In this document: positions 9,108 through 18,495 of the stretch, piece after piece | How the letters are laid out: every line of letters starts with the position of its first letter | How positions within the stretch are numbered: the first letter of the stretch is position 1 | Assembly (NCBI RefSeq): GCF_900637635.1 | Contig: NZ_LR134383.1 | Span: 1,384,501 to 1,448,500 of the forward strand | DNA from: Legionella jordanis | Lineage (GTDB): Bacteria > Pseudomonadota > Gammaproteobacteria > Legionellales > Legionellaceae | Direction: 5' to 3' | Length of the DNA stretch: 64,000 nt | The notes under the pieces: generated by a model | Databases searched by the model: none | What the model saw: only the letters and a program-made list of their open reading frames with translations | Told to the model about the DNA's origin: nothing | Program-made: the position numbers and the translations under genes

Positions 9108-10052
9108 TCATAATGAATTTAAGCTTTCGGCAATAATTGTCACCGATACCCTACCTTTTTTATCTTTCGTGCGTTTAAGTAGCGTATAAGCCGTTAAGTT
9201 TAAATCCGGATGAGATACCTCTGTGATGCATAAAAAATATTGGCTTTCAATACTAATGTGTTCGCGGCGAATATTTAATTTTTCTAACAAAGGAGATATT
9301 TCCTCCAGTTTTTTTATTCCTTCTGTACCTCTTGCCGTTAGAATTTCTTTAACCTGGGTGTCGTTTAAACCAGCACCGAGCGTAGCTAAAATTTGCGGCG
9401 GCGCGGTATTGATATTGATGGGAGTAATCTCCGGCAGAGCAGTTAAATAATTACTTAAACTCATAAATAATTTTGCATCTACTCCCCTAATTAATCTCAG
9501 CTCAGAAATATGCTGAAATAACTGCTGGCTTGGATAGTAGGCGGGTTTTTGCTGTAAGTAGTAACTGACAAACTCATCGCTTCCACGTCCGGGCTGATAA
9601 GGGCTTATCCAGTGGCGAATGGCTAGAACCAAAGCTTGTTTATCCGAAGGGTTCATTGTTGTTGGAATTGAATTTAAAAGTTTTAAAAATGCTAATTGAT
9701 ACCGTTTATCCGCCAAATTGTTTAAATTAAAACGGGATTGCAAGTCAAATAAACTGCCTTTGAGCATGACCTCAGGATAAATGGATTTTAATTGGGGGGG
9801 GAAATCAAGAACTTTACCGAATTTATCCGCCACAAGAAATTTATTCCTTCCTTCGGTTAATTCATTCATAGCCCAAAAAGGTACGGCTTGTGAGGCCAGA
9901 TAGAGCTTGTCGCTCAATATGCTGAGACGAGTTCTGTAAATATCTACTTGCAATCGTGTAGTCATTGCTGTGGCAGCAATAGCCACCAGGGTCATAATAA
10001 ACAATGCTGAAATGAGGGCACTGCCTTTCTGCCATGAGCTATTGTTCAACAT
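9108..10052 (-). CDS. lspK: Type II secretion minor pseudopilin LspK (GspK)
   Basis: A 314-residue GspK. The N terminus has the short leader ending in QKG, then SALISALFIMTLVAIAATA. As expected for GspK, it lacks the usual Glu at +5. The large periplasmic domain has the helix-hairpin-helix-like ININTAPPQILATLGAGL motif typical of this family. GspK caps the pseudopilus with GspI and GspJ. Its start overlaps lspJ by 14 bases, indicating translational coupling. It is the last lsp gene of the run. Confidence 0.92.
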   Translation of the reverse strand: MLNNSSWQKGSALISALFIMTLVAIAATAMTTRLQVDIYRTRLSILSDKLYLASQAVPFWAMNELTEGRNKFLVADKFGKVLDFPPQLKSIYPEVMLKGSLFDLQSRFNLNNLADKRYQLAFLKLLNSIPTTMNPSDKQALVLAIRHWISPYQPGRGSDEFVSYYLQQKPAYYPSQQLFQHISELRLIRGVDAKLFMSLSNYLTALPEITPININTAPPQILATLGAGLNDTQVKEILTARGTEGIKKLEEISPLLEKLNIRREHISIESQYFLCITEVSHPDLNLTAYTLLKRTKDKKGRVSVTIIAESLNSL

Positions 10053-10659
10053 AAACAGCTCCTGGGATCACACTTAAAAAAATTAACTCACCCCAGTCCC
10101 TTAGATTTAAATTGAATTGGATTGCTTTGGGCAAGGGCTCCGCGCGCTGGTTTTGTTGTAAAGCATTCTCTCTCCATTCTGGCAAAACCTGTAAGGTCTG
10201 GTTTAAGTAAGCAAAATGACAAGCCGTTAAATTGTTGAGCAAGATCTTTTCTTCAAATTGCTCTCTACGGTGAACCGCATCCAACACGAGCCAACTCCGT
10301 CGTAGCAGCATGCCATCGCGGCAAAGATAAGCCACTCGTTGTAAATGGCTGCGTTTATCCTGGGCTAAAGGGTTTGCTAATCCCAGTTTAGTCAATTCGA
10401 AATATTGAGGTTGGCCTATAAAGGCAGGAAAGAGATGCATTTCATCACCTCTTACTGCCCTTGGCAGGGCTTGTGTGCTATCCCTTTGAATCAAAATTAA
10501 AGACGACTGTAAGGTATTTAGGCGATCGGCTTGTTGATTAACACGGGCACGGCTGTTGAATGCGTAATATAAGACAGAGGAAGTGATCGTTGCCAAAATG
10601 GCAAATACCGAAAGCGCAATTAAAATTTCTAGTAAAGTAAAACCTCGTAGTTTATTCAT
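10039..10659 (-). CDS. lspJ: Type II secretion minor pseudopilin LspJ (GspJ)
   Basis: A 206-residue GspJ. The prepilin leader MNKLRG is followed by FTLLEILIALSVFAIL, with the Glu5 needed for processing by PilD and the hydrophobic assembly helix. It forms the tip complex with GspI and GspK. It overlaps lspI by 8 bases and lspK by 14 bases. Confidence 0.93.
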   Translation of the reverse strand: MNKLRGFTLLEILIALSVFAILATITSSVLYYAFNSRARVNQQADRLNTLQSSLILIQRDSTQALPRAVRGDEMHLFPAFIGQPQYFELTKLGLANPLAQDKRSHLQRVAYLCRDGMLLRRSWLVLDAVHRREQFEEKILLNNLTACHFAYLNQTLQVLPEWRENALQQNQRAEPLPKAIQFNLNLRDWGELIFLSVIPGAVYVEQ

Positions 10660-11047
10660 GATGGTAACGAAATGCAGTTAAAGGACTCCCATAGGGTCCA
10701 GCTTGATTTTTACTCAAAGTAATGGTGATTTCCTCTACCGATTTGATTTTTGTCGGATTCGCCTTGACTCGCCAATACCAACGCTCTCCAAGGAGCGTAG
10801 TACTTTGAGTAATAATTTGGCTTTGACTTGGCGTGAGCAAACCGAGCTGCACCATGGCTACTCCTTGCATAGCAACCAGATGACTGATTGTTTTTTCTTT
10901 TATTCTTTGGGTATTCGCGACATTCTGGGCTGTAGCGCGCATGAGCGCAGTTAAAGCAATACTGATAATAGCTAAAGCAAGGAGAACTTCGATTAAGGTA
11001 AAACCTGAAGATTGAATTACTCTGCTGACCTTACTATTTGATTTCAT
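10652..11047 (-). CDS. lspI: Type II secretion minor pseudopilin LspI (GspI)
   Basis: A 131-residue GspI. The leader has a longer basic stretch ending in SSG, then FTLIEVLLALAIISIALTALM. It also keeps family features such as the AxAxNVANTQ segment and a RWYWRVKANPT strand. It nucleates the pseudopilus tip. It overlaps lspH by 4 bases (ATGA type). Confidence 0.94.
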   Translation of the reverse strand: MKSNSKVSRVIQSSGFTLIEVLLALAIISIALTALMRATAQNVANTQRIKEKTISHLVAMQGVAMVQLGLLTPSQSQIITQSTTLLGERWYWRVKANPTKIKSVEEITITLSKNQAGPYGSPLTAFRYHHE

Positions 11048-11517
11048 TTCGAAAAACTCAAGCTTAAGTCTCCATTGCGACTGCTCACTAAACTTACCAA
11101 AACTGGTTTTTTTTCCGTACCAAAATTTAAGACAAAGGCTGTTAATTCACCAGAGGGATTAATGATGATGTCTGGATTTTTTGCATTGGATTTATAATTT
11201 TTTTCAAAACGCACGACGACATGCTTTGGAAACAATTGGAAATGAAATAGGCTTTTTTCAGGCATTGTTTGCCAATTGTTATTTTGAAATCGAAAAGTTT
11301 GGTAGCCATTAGAGCGAATGGTCACGCCAAGCGTATTCATTTCCAACACGGCTTGCTGTTCTACCAGTTTGAGATAATTGGAAAATTGCTCAGCCGCAAC
11401 GACTGCTCGTCGAGAAGCACCAAAATCCCCAAAAGATAATAGGGCAAAACCTATGGTGATGCTAATAATAATCAGCACCACCAGAATTTCAATTAAACTA
11501 AAACCCCTAGCGCGCAT
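11044..11517 (-). CDS. lspH: Type II secretion minor pseudopilin LspH (GspH)
   Basis: A 157-residue GspH. The leader MRARG precedes FSLIEILVVLIIISITIGFALLSF, followed by a beta-rich globular domain. GspH links the tip complex to the GspG filament. It overlaps lspG by 11 bases and lspI by 4 bases within a tightly coupled operon. Confidence 0.93.
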   Translation of the reverse strand: MRARGFSLIEILVVLIIISITIGFALLSFGDFGASRRAVVAAEQFSNYLKLVEQQAVLEMNTLGVTIRSNGYQTFRFQNNNWQTMPEKSLFHFQLFPKHVVVRFEKNYKSNAKNPDIIINPSGELTAFVLNFGTEKKPVLVSLVSSRNGDLSLSFSK

Positions 11518-11926
11518 TCCAGTTGCCTATTTCGGCATTAATTCCCGTTCCGCCGGGCTGGCCATCCGCACCCAAAGTAAACACGTCCACTTCCGCATGC
11601 TCACCGGGATTAAGATATAGATAATCGCGACCCCAGGGATCCTTGGGCAGCGCCTGGAGGTATTGCTTCCAATCTCTTGGAACTGGATTGGTCGTTGGTT
11701 TCTGGACTAGAGCCACTAAACCCTGATCCGTGCTTGGATAGACTCCATTATCAAGTTTGTACAGATCGAGCGCGTTTTGAATGGCCAAGACGTCCTGCTT
11801 GGCTTTGACTACTCGTGCTTCATCAGGCCGGCTGATGATCTTCGGTACTACAATCGAGGCGAGAATGCCAAGGATTACCACCACGACCATAATTTCTATG
11901 AGAGAAAAGCCAGATTGTTTACCCAT
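11507..11926 (-). CDS. lspG: Type II secretion major pseudopilin LspG (GspG)
   Basis: A 139-residue GspG, the main pseudopilus subunit. The leader MGKQSG is followed by FSLIEIMVVVVILGILASIVVPKI. The characteristic middle segment YPSTDQGLVALV and WGRDYLYLNPG are present. A C-terminal acidic loop with DVFTLGADGQPGG contributes the calcium site of the family. It starts 17 bases after lspF. Confidence 0.96.
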   Translation of the reverse strand: MGKQSGFSLIEIMVVVVILGILASIVVPKIISRPDEARVVKAKQDVLAIQNALDLYKLDNGVYPSTDQGLVALVQKPTTNPVPRDWKQYLQALPKDPWGRDYLYLNPGEHAEVDVFTLGADGQPGGTGINAEIGNWNAR

Positions 11927-11943
11927 CTAAAACTCCTACTAAA

Positions 11944-13143
11944 TTAACTAACCAATTGCTCCATTGAAAATATCGGCAAAAGAGTTGCCAATACAATGAA
12001 CAACACAACAGCTCCCATGAATAAAATCACCATGGGCTCAAGCAAGGTTAAAGCAGTATCTATTAAACGTTTTACCTCACTGTCCAAATGCGACGCGGCT
12101 CGCTCCATCATAGTGGCAATTTGCCCACTCTTTTCTCCACTAGCGATAAGATGGGTTGCCATGGGGCTTAAAAATCCAGTGTCCTTCAATGCTTGATGAA
12201 TCGCTGTCCCTTCCCGGACACGACCAGTGGCTTGGTCAAAAGCACTTCGCATAACCAGGTTGGTTAAAAGGCTAGCTGACACACGCATGGTCTCAAGAAC
12301 ACTCACTCCTGCGGCGAACAAAATCCCAAAGGTATGGATGTAACGCGCGACATTGACCGATTTTACCAGATAAGAAACGATTGGTAACTTTAATAATATT
12401 TTATGCCAACCCATTCGTATACTTTGGTTTTTTAAGCTGCGTTTAAATACTAAAAAACAAAGAACCAGGCCGGATAACACATACAAACCATAAGATTTTA
12501 AAAAATTGCTGATGTGAATCAGCACCGTAGTCATCTGAGGAAGTGACTGTCCGCTCGTTGTAAACACCTCAATAATTTTGGGAACAACAAAAGCCAATAA
12601 AAAACTTATAATGGCTGTGGAGACGATTACCATCAATGATGGATAAATGAGTGCCTGTTGAATTTTTTGTTTCGTTTCTTGCTGATTTTCAGTGTAATCG
12701 GCTAATTTTTCTAAAACCAAATCAAGGCGTCCTGTTTGCTCTCCTGCCCCGACCGTGGCTCGGTATAGTTCTGGAAAAGCGTTCGGAAATTCACCCATAG
12801 CTTGAGCTAGGGCATAGCCCTCCACGACTTTGGCACGAACGCCTATAATTAATTCACGTACCTTATCTTTTTCAGTTTGTTCGCTGACACCGCGCAATGA
12901 TTCTTCAACTGGAATGCCTGCGGCAAGAAGTGTGGCCAATTGGCGAGTCAATAATGCTAAATCTTGAGACGATATTTTGTCCCTGTGCCGCGATTGCAGT
13001 GGTTTGGCTAGGGTGCGAATCTGGGTGGGAATCATTCCACGTTCACGCAATAATTGACGGGCATGGCGTTCAGAGTCAGCTTCAATGATGCCTTTCGTGG
13101 TGTTTCCTGTTTTGTTTAGCGCTTGATAGTGATACGCGCCCAT
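11944..13143 (-). CDS. lspF: Type II secretion inner-membrane platform protein LspF (GspF)
   Basis: A 399-residue GspF with the two repeated T2SSF domains and three membrane helices: about residues 170-190, 220-240 and a C-terminal one ending in IVLATLLPIFSM. N-terminal MGAYHYQALNKTGNTTKGIIEADS is the usual opening. GspF couples the secretion ATPase to pseudopilus assembly. It is the first gene of lspFGHIJK, divergent from glnA with 99 bases between them. The lsp operon exports Legionella degradative exoenzymes. Confidence 0.95.
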   Translation of the reverse strand: MGAYHYQALNKTGNTTKGIIEADSERHARQLLRERGMIPTQIRTLAKPLQSRHRDKISSQDLALLTRQLATLLAAGIPVEESLRGVSEQTEKDKVRELIIGVRAKVVEGYALAQAMGEFPNAFPELYRATVGAGEQTGRLDLVLEKLADYTENQQETKQKIQQALIYPSLMVIVSTAIISFLLAFVVPKIIEVFTTSGQSLPQMTTVLIHISNFLKSYGLYVLSGLVLCFLVFKRSLKNQSIRMGWHKILLKLPIVSYLVKSVNVARYIHTFGILFAAGVSVLETMRVSASLLTNLVMRSAFDQATGRVREGTAIHQALKDTGFLSPMATHLIASGEKSGQIATMMERAASHLDSEVKRLIDTALTLLEPMVILFMGAVVLFIVLATLLPIFSMEQLVS

Positions 13144-13242
13144 AATGAGTTCATAAGTTTTTAAGGATAAATGAGTTTAATCTATTGGGTTTCGTAAGTC
13201 ACTTAAGGTAGACTAACGACGGCTAATCTAGGAGACCAAAAA

Positions 13243-14679
13243 ATGGATAAAGGCAAAGAATTTGAATCGCAAAGCGCTAAGGCTAAGCTCTTTGCAACAA
13301 TTAAAGAGCAAGACATTAAATTTGCTGATTTTCGCTTTACGGACACTCGGGGTAAGGAGCAGCACGTGACCATCCCTGTTTCTGCCATTGATGAAGACCT
13401 GCTTGATAATGGCAAGATGATAGATGGTTCCTCCATTAAAGGATGGCAAAAAATTCATCAATCCGATCTGGCCCTAATACCTGATTTAGAAACTGCTGTA
13501 CTCGATCCTTTCTACCAGGACAACACCTTAATTATTCGTTGTGATGTGGTTGATCCGCAAACCATGTTGGGTTATGACCGAGATCCCCGTTCCATTGCTC
13601 AACGAGCAGAAGCTTACCTGCAATCCACTGGCATTGCCGATAAATCATTATTTGGTCCCGAACCTGAATTCTTCCTGTTTGATGATGTTCGCTGGGAAAC
13701 GAATTTACGTGGTTCCTTTTACAAAGTTGACTCACTGGAAGGTCATTGGAATTCTGGCGAGGCTTTAGCAGGTGGCAATATCGGTCACAGGCCAGGTGTC
13801 AAAGGAGGATATTTCCCAGTACCCCCTGTTGATTCATCACAGGACATTCGTTCTGCTATTTCTTTAACACTCGAAGAATTGGGAATTTTTGTAGAAGCCC
13901 ATCACCATGAAGTAGCTACTGCTCAAAGTGAAGTCGCTACGAAATTTAATACACTCCGCAAAAAAGCCGACGAGATGCAATTAATTAAATACGTCGTGCA
14001 TAATGTCGCTCACAATTACGGTAAAACCGCTACTTTTATGCCGAAGCCCCTCGTGGGGGATAATGGCAATGGCATGCATTGCCACCAGTCTTTGGTAAAA
14101 GATGGTATTAACCTGTTTGCTGGCGATCAATATGCGGGTTTATCGGATATAGCCCTTTACTATATTGGTGGGATTATCAAACACGCCCGCGCATTGAATG
14201 CATTTACGAATCCAGCGACAAACAGCTATAAACGGCTTGTTCCTGGTTTTGAGGCCCCCGTGTTATTGGCTTATTCAGCTAGAAACCGCTCTGCGGCTAT
14301 TCGTATTCCTCATGTATCCAATCCAAAGGGACGACGAATTGAAGTCCGCTTCCCAGATCCGATGGCCAATCCTTACCTGGCTTTTTCAGCGATGTTAATG
14401 GCGGGTCTTGACGGTATTCAAAAGAAAATCCATCCTGGGCAGGCTATGGACAAAGACTTGTATGATTTACCCCCAGAAGAGCTGGTTGACGTACCAACTG
14501 TCTGTAACTCTCTTGATCAGGCTGTTTATCATTTGCGCCAAGATCAAGAGTTCCTTACCCAGGGGGATGTGTTTAGTGCTGATTTCATTAACAGCTACAT
14601 TGAACTGCGAGAATCAGAAATAGCTCAAGTTCGTAGCCTGGTACATCCTATTGAGTTTGAACTGTATTACAGTCTGTAA
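13243..14679 (+). CDS. glnA: Glutamine synthetase, type I
   Basis: A 478-residue GSI enzyme joining ammonia to glutamate with ATP. Visible motifs include DGSSIKGW near the N terminus, [11 protein letters not shown], the ATP-binding [17 protein letters not shown], and NRSAAIRIP. The segment DLYDLPPEE places an adenylylation Tyr at residue 407, so it is probably controlled by GlnE. The ATG has a GGAG site 9 bases upstream. A DUF4124 gene starts 9 bases after the stop and is likely co-transcribed. Confidence 0.97.
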   Translation: MDKGKEFESQSAKAKLFATIKEQDIKFADFRFTDTRGKEQHVTIPVSAIDEDLLDNGKMIDGSSIKGWQKIHQSDLALIPDLETAVLDPFYQDNTLIIRCDVVDPQTMLGYDRDPRSIAQRAEAYLQSTGIADKSLFGPEPEFFLFDDVRWETNLRGSFYKVDSLEGHWNSGEALAGGNIGHRPGVKGGYFPVPPVDSSQDIRSAISLTLEELGIFVEAHHHEVATAQSEVATKFNTLRKKADEMQLIKYVVHNVAHNYGKTATFMPKPLVGDNGNGMHCHQSLVKDGINLFAGDQYAGLSDIALYYIGGIIKHARALNAFTNPATNSYKRLVPGFEAPVLLAYSARNRSAAIRIPHVSNPKGRRIEVRFPDPMANPYLAFSAMLMAGLDGIQKKIHPGQAMDKDLYDLPPEELVDVPTVCNSLDQAVYHLRQDQEFLTQGDVFSADFINSYIELRESEIAQVRSLVHPIEFELYYSL

Positions 14680-14688
14680 TTTATAACT

Positions 14689-15201
14689 GTGCCCCGGTTT
14701 TTATTAGTGTCGGTCTTTATTCTGGCTGCCAATTCCCTAAATGCTAGCATTTATAAGTGGATTGACAGCCAGGGTGTCACTCATTTGAGTGATTCTCGGC
14801 AGGAGGATTTTACAAACCAGGCCCTGGGAATCTCAGAGGCTAAGTCCAATTCAGTTCAACACAAACAAAATTTATCGATAACACCTTCCCCATCCAAGAA
14901 AGAGCAGGGATATGAAGTTGAAATTTTTCAGCCTAAAAATCAGGAAACCATCCGTAATAATCAAGGTAGGTTGATAGTCTTAAGCCGTTTAAGCCGTCCT
15001 TTATTCAGGAATAAACAGCAGCTTCTTCTCGATGATAAAATATACTGCACACAGACAGGAAGCTATTTTGTTTTAGATAATGTAAATCGAGGTGCGCATA
15101 AACTGGTTATCCAAATTGTTGATGGCCAAGGAAAGATAATCAGCGTAAGCCAACCAATAGTGATCTATATGCATCGGGCTTTTATTCGCCGCAACTCTTA
15201 G
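14689..15201 (+). CDS. DUF4124-domain secreted protein
   Basis: A 170-residue protein starting at GTG. A signal peptide (LLVSVFILAANSLNA) is followed by the DUF4124 motif SIYKWIDSQGVTHLSD, a low-complexity linker, and a C-terminal Ig-like beta domain (FQPKNQETIRNNQGRL to the end). Similar proteins often sit beside glnA in gammaproteobacteria. The function is unknown; periplasmic or outer-membrane location is likely. The 9-base gap from glnA indicates one transcript. Confidence 0.8.
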   Translation: MPRFLLVSVFILAANSLNASIYKWIDSQGVTHLSDSRQEDFTNQALGISEAKSNSVQHKQNLSITPSPSKKEQGYEVEIFQPKNQETIRNNQGRLIVLSRLSRPLFRNKQQLLLDDKIYCTQTGSYFVLDNVNRGAHKLVIQIVDGQGKIISVSQPIVIYMHRAFIRRNS

Positions 15202-15242
15202 ATTGACAGCCTAAGTCAACGATTTTCTCTTGCTGAAAACTG

Positions 15243-15440
15243 TTAAATGGGTAACGCGCTGGTATGTGGCTGAGGCGGGGCATTGGAAAAAATCGAGGCA
15301 AAGAGCAAAACTACAAAAATAAGGAGGGAAAAATAAAAAAGGATTTTTGCAACATGGCTTAAAGTCGATGGTCTTCTTCGATAAGCAAATATTGCAGCAA
15401 TGATACCAATCAATAGAAAAAACAGGCTTCCTGCCAACAT
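15243..15440 (-). CDS. DUF1328-like small membrane protein
   Basis: About 65 residues with two membrane helices (GSLFFLLIGIIAAIFAY and VAKILFYFSLLIFVVLLFASIF). The VAKILFYF segment is the hallmark of DUF1328 (YtjA) proteins. The frame extends 11 codons further upstream, but ATG 15440 has AAGGATGGAG in front of it and gives the family's normal N terminus. The function is unknown; relatives are often stress-induced. It is divergent from htpG. Confidence 0.7.
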   Translation of the reverse strand: MLAGSLFFLLIGIIAAIFAYRRRPSTLSHVAKILFYFSLLIFVVLLFASIFSNAPPQPHTSALPI

Positions 15441-15470
15441 TACTCCATCCTTAGAGTAAATAATGATCCA

Positions 15471-15492
15471 CATTCAATTTAGAAATTGAATG
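15471..15492. promoter_or_regulatory. 22-bp palindrome between DUF1328 gene and htpG
   Basis: CATTCAATTT and AAATTGAATG form a perfect 10-bp inverted repeat around AG. It lies in the divergent control region, 31 bases upstream of the DUF1328 start and 29 bases before the htpG heat-shock -35. It is a plausible dimeric regulator site; no known consensus was recognised. Confidence 0.45.
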
Positions 15493-15520
15493 CATTTTTA
15501 ATACCATTTCTCCCTGTACC

Positions 15521-15548
15521 CTTGAAATTTCCGGGTTAAGCCGCATAT
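15521..15548 (+). promoter_or_regulatory. Sigma-32 heat-shock promoter of htpG
   Basis: CTTGAAA (15521-15527) matches the sigma-32 -35 element exactly. After a 13-base spacer, CCGCATAT (15541-15548) matches 7 of 8 positions of CCCCATNT. It lies about 45 bases before the htpG ATG, as expected for an RpoH-driven chaperone gene. Confidence 0.85.
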
Positions 15549-15593
15549 AGGGAAAATTAAGATTATTCCTTTCCTTAACATGGAGATTTATAA

Positions 15594-17462
15594 ATGGTGA
15601 GTAAGCAGCAAACCATGGGTTTTCAAACTGAAGTTAAGCAAATGCTACATCTCGTGGTGCATTCACTTTATTCTAATAAAGAAATATTTCTGCGAGAGTT
15701 GATTTCAAACGCTTCCGATGCCTTGGATAAATTGCGCTTCTTAGCTTTATCTGATTCTTCTTTATATGAGGGAGATTCAAATCTACAAATTACTGTCGAT
15801 TTTAATGAAAAAAATAAAACCATCAGCATTAAAGATAATGGAATCGGCATGAGTTGGGATGAAGCTGTTGAGAATCTGGGAACCATAGCGAAATCCGGAA
15901 CTAAAGAATTTTTGAGTCATTTGACTGGGGAGAAATCAAAGGATGCTCATTTAATTGGGCAATTTGGCGTTGGTTTCTACTCAGCTTTTATTGTTGCCGA
16001 CCGAGTTACTGTTAAAAGCCGTAAGGCAGGGTTAAGCGCCGATGACGGTATTGTATGGCAATCCAATGGAGAAGGTGAATTTACGATAGGTCAGGAGAAG
16101 AGAGCTGAGCGTGGCACCGAAGTAATTTTGCATTTGAAAAGTGATGAGGACGAATTTCTAAGTGACTGGAGACTTCGAAGCATCATCACCAAGTATTCCG
16201 ATCACATTTGCTGGCCTATTGTGATGAAGAAAAGAAATGAAGAAGATAAGCCTGAAGAGGGTTATGAAACCGTCAATAAAGCCACAGCCTTGTGGACCAT
16301 GCAAAAATCTGAAATAAGTGACGAAGATTACAAAGCGCTTTACAAACACATATCCCATGATTTCCAGGAGCCACTCATCTGGTCCCATAATCACGTTGAA
16401 GGAAAACAAGACTACATCAGTTTGCTGTTTATCCCATCGCATGCGCCCTTTGATTTGTGGCAACAAGATATGAAGCACGGTTTAAAGCTCTATGTTAAAC
16501 GTGTTTTTATTATGGATGATGCCTCACAATTTTTGCCGCGATATTTGCGTTTTATTAAAGGAATCATTGATGCCAGTGATTTACCTTTGAACGTTTCTCG
16601 TGAAATTTTACAAGAGAATAAGCAAGTAGAAGCAATCAAGTCAGCTTCTACCAAACGTGTACTTTCCATGCTTGAAAAATTAAGCCAGCAAGATCCTGAA
16701 AAATATCAAAGCTTTTGGAATGAGTTTGGTTTGGTGCTTAAAGAAGGGCCCATCGAGGATTATGCCAATCGTGAAGTCATTGCTAAATTATTGCGCTTTA
16801 CAACGACAAAGAACAATTCAGAAAAGCAAAATGTATCACTGATGGATTATGTTTCTCGCATGAAAGAGGGACAAGATAAAATTTATTATCTGACCGCCTC
16901 AAGCTATAACGCTGCCAAAAATAGCCCTCATCTTGAAATTTTTAAGAAGAAAGACATTGAGGTCTTACTATTAACTGATCGTGTCGATGAATGGCTTGTC
17001 AACTATTTAAGCGAATTTGAAGGCAAGCAGTTACAGTCCATCAGCAAAGGCAAAGTGGATCTCGAAACTGAAGACACTTCAGACATTAAAAAACAGGAAG
17101 AAGCCTTAGCTCCTATGCTTAAGCATATTAAAGAAGTGTTAGGGGATAAGGTTAAAGAGGTACAGCTTACTAATCGTTTAACCAATTCTCCGGCTTGTAT
17201 TGTCGCCGATGAAAATGATATGGGATTGGAAATGCAACGAATTCTTCAAGCTGCAGGTCAAAAAGTTCCTGAGATAAAACCAATATTTGAGATTAATCCA
17301 GAGCATGCATTAATCCAGCGCTTGCACACAGTTCAAGACGATAGCCTTTTTTCAGAATGGGTGTTTATGCTTTTCGAACAAGCTGTCTTGGCCGAGGGAG
17401 GACAATTGGACAATCCAGCCGATTTTGTTAGCCGTGTTAATCGATTGCTGTTGGAAGCCTAG
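15594..17462 (+). CDS. htpG: Chaperone HtpG (Hsp90)
   Basis: A 622-residue Hsp90. The GHKL ATPase motifs are all present: [29 protein letters not shown] and [11 protein letters not shown]. The middle and C-terminal dimerisation domains are full length. It is a cytosolic ATP-dependent chaperone for late-folding clients. Start ATG 15594 ([18 protein letters not shown]) follows a GGAG site. It has its own sigma-32 promoter and a hairpin after the stop. Confidence 0.97.
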   Translation: MVSKQQTMGFQTEVKQMLHLVVHSLYSNKEIFLRELISNASDALDKLRFLALSDSSLYEGDSNLQITVDFNEKNKTISIKDNGIGMSWDEAVENLGTIAKSGTKEFLSHLTGEKSKDAHLIGQFGVGFYSAFIVADRVTVKSRKAGLSADDGIVWQSNGEGEFTIGQEKRAERGTEVILHLKSDEDEFLSDWRLRSIITKYSDHICWPIVMKKRNEEDKPEEGYETVNKATALWTMQKSEISDEDYKALYKHISHDFQEPLIWSHNHVEGKQDYISLLFIPSHAPFDLWQQDMKHGLKLYVKRVFIMDDASQFLPRYLRFIKGIIDASDLPLNVSREILQENKQVEAIKSASTKRVLSMLEKLSQQDPEKYQSFWNEFGLVLKEGPIEDYANREVIAKLLRFTTTKNNSEKQNVSLMDYVSRMKEGQDKIYYLTASSYNAAKNSPHLEIFKKKDIEVLLLTDRVDEWLVNYLSEFEGKQLQSISKGKVDLETEDTSDIKKQEEALAPMLKHIKEVLGDKVKEVQLTNRLTNSPACIVADENDMGLEMQRILQAAGQKVPEIKPIFEINPEHALIQRLHTVQDDSLFSEWVFMLFEQAVLAEGGQLDNPADFVSRVNRLLLEA

Positions 17463-17473
17463 TTTCTCGAATT

Positions 17474-17511
17474 CTTGTAATAGATGAGTGAACCGGCTCA
17501 TCTATTACAAG
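17474..17511 (+). terminator. 15-bp perfect hairpin after htpG
   Basis: CTTGTAATAGATGAG and CTCATCTATTACAAG pair perfectly around an 8-base loop, beginning 12 bases after the htpG stop. The downstream CTTGTCTATTTCC is only moderately T-rich, but position and length fit a transcription end. Confidence 0.6.
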
Positions 17512-17679
17512 CTTGTCTATTTCCTACTCTATTATTCTGACCCATAAATCCTGTTCAATCCGTCTAAGCAGTCTATTAACGCACTAAGAAGACAAACATT
17601 ACAATCGCACAACGGTTAAAGGCTAACTTGCGCAAAGTCTCATATGAATACAAACTTAGCTGCTTAATGAAGAAATTGA

Positions 17680-17729
17680 AAAAAATGGCTCTTCTTATCT
17701 CTTTACCTTGTAAAGCAGTCAAGAAGAGC
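17680..17729 (-). terminator. Rho-independent terminator of fis (nested hairpin)
   Basis: Read on the minus strand, GCTCTTCTT and AAGAAGAGC form a 9-bp outer stem. It encloses an inner stem CTTTAC-AAG-GTAAAG and is followed by CCA and seven T residues. This is a strong intrinsic terminator about 60 bases beyond the fis stop codon. Confidence 0.8.
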
Positions 17730-17786
17730 AAAATGTGGCTCAATACCTAGCAAATTAAGTATGAGGATGGGAATCAATGAATGAAA

Positions 17787-18086
17787 TTACTCGTCGGTTA
17801 AGCGGAAATATTTAGTGCCAAAATAGCGCTGTAGTTTTTTGCGAATGGTGCCGCGGCTGATTCCAAGCATCTTGGCAGCTTGCAGTTGGTTGCCACGACG
17901 TTTTTCCATAACGGCTTGCAAAAGAGGGGGCTCAACTTCAGAGAGAATCATGTCATAGAGATCATCGATTGGTTTATTTTTATTTTCGGCAAGAAAACGG
18001 GTTACTAAGCTGTAAACCAAGTCTTGAAGGCCTTGATCTTGTTTTAAATTTTGAGATGTGGCTTGTGTTTCAATGACATTCATCAT
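17787..18086 (-). CDS. Fis-family nucleoid-associated DNA-binding protein
   Basis: A 98-99 residue protein with the Fis helix-turn-helix at the C terminus: RGNQLQAAKMLGISRGTIRKKLQRYF, compared with the classic [21 protein letters not shown]. Two adjacent ATGs occur; the second (18083) has the better spacing from AAGGA. Fis bends DNA and regulates growth-phase genes. Legionella has three Fis paralogues that control effector genes. The lpxB neighbourhood resembles that of the second one, but this is inferred from synteny. Confidence 0.88.
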   Translation of the reverse strand: MMNVIETQATSQNLKQDQGLQDLVYSLVTRFLAENKNKPIDDLYDMILSEVEPPLLQAVMEKRRGNQLQAAKMLGISRGTIRKKLQRYFGTKYFRLTDE

Positions 18087-18467
18087 AACTTCCTTATTCT
18101 AGTTAAATCAGTTGTCCAATTGCTTCCACGCGAGAAAATATCCCTGATGAAAGCAAAATTTATTGTACATGAAGGTTAATTGATAATCTACATTCAACCA
18201 CTAAAAACTTTTAAAAAAATGAAATTTATCAAGAGAATACTTTGATTTTTCAAATAAAAAAGGAAAGGCTTTTGGGCTGAAATTATGGCACGGATGATCG
18301 TTAAATATAGCTATGCAGAGGAAAGAAGATATCTGCTAAGGGAAGGGCTGATTAAGGCTTTCATAGCCAGTTGATGAGCAGAGTTAGTGTATTTTGAGCA
18401 ATTTCTCGCCCATCTATCAGTCGTCCCTGGGTGATATGGTATTAAATTTAGAAAAATTAATTGCCTT
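18087..18467. other. Control region upstream of fis and downstream of lpxB
   Basis: About 380 bases without a gene. It holds the fis 5' control region and, at its right end, adjoins the lpxB terminator hairpin. A plus-strand frame starting here runs antisense into lpxB and was not accepted. No promoter could be fixed with confidence. Confidence 0.5.
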
Positions 18468-18495
18468 CGCAGTTGCTCATGAGCGAGCAACTGCG
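18468..18495 (-). terminator. Hairpin spanning the lpxB stop codon
   Basis: CGCAGTTGCTC and GAGCAACTGCG pair perfectly (11 bp) around ATGAGC, with the lpxB stop inside the structure. On the minus strand it is followed by AAGGCAATTAATTTTTC, giving a weak T-tract. It is likely a terminator. Confidence 0.6.

Larger units (their letters stand above)
17463..17786. other. Intergenic region between htpG and fis: two terminators, no gene
   Basis: The gap contains the htpG hairpin near its left end and the fis terminator at 17680-17729. Between them (about 17515-17680) there is AT-rich sequence with no convincing ORF, tRNA or sRNA signature. Confidence 0.6.

Noticed and set aside
13144-13242. Sigma-54 promoter before glnA
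   Set aside because: No TGGCAC-N5-TTGC element was found; only weak sigma-70-like hexamers are present.
17515-17680. Possible small RNA between the htpG and fis terminators
   Set aside because: No promoter and no terminator of its own; the hairpins present belong to the flanking genes.
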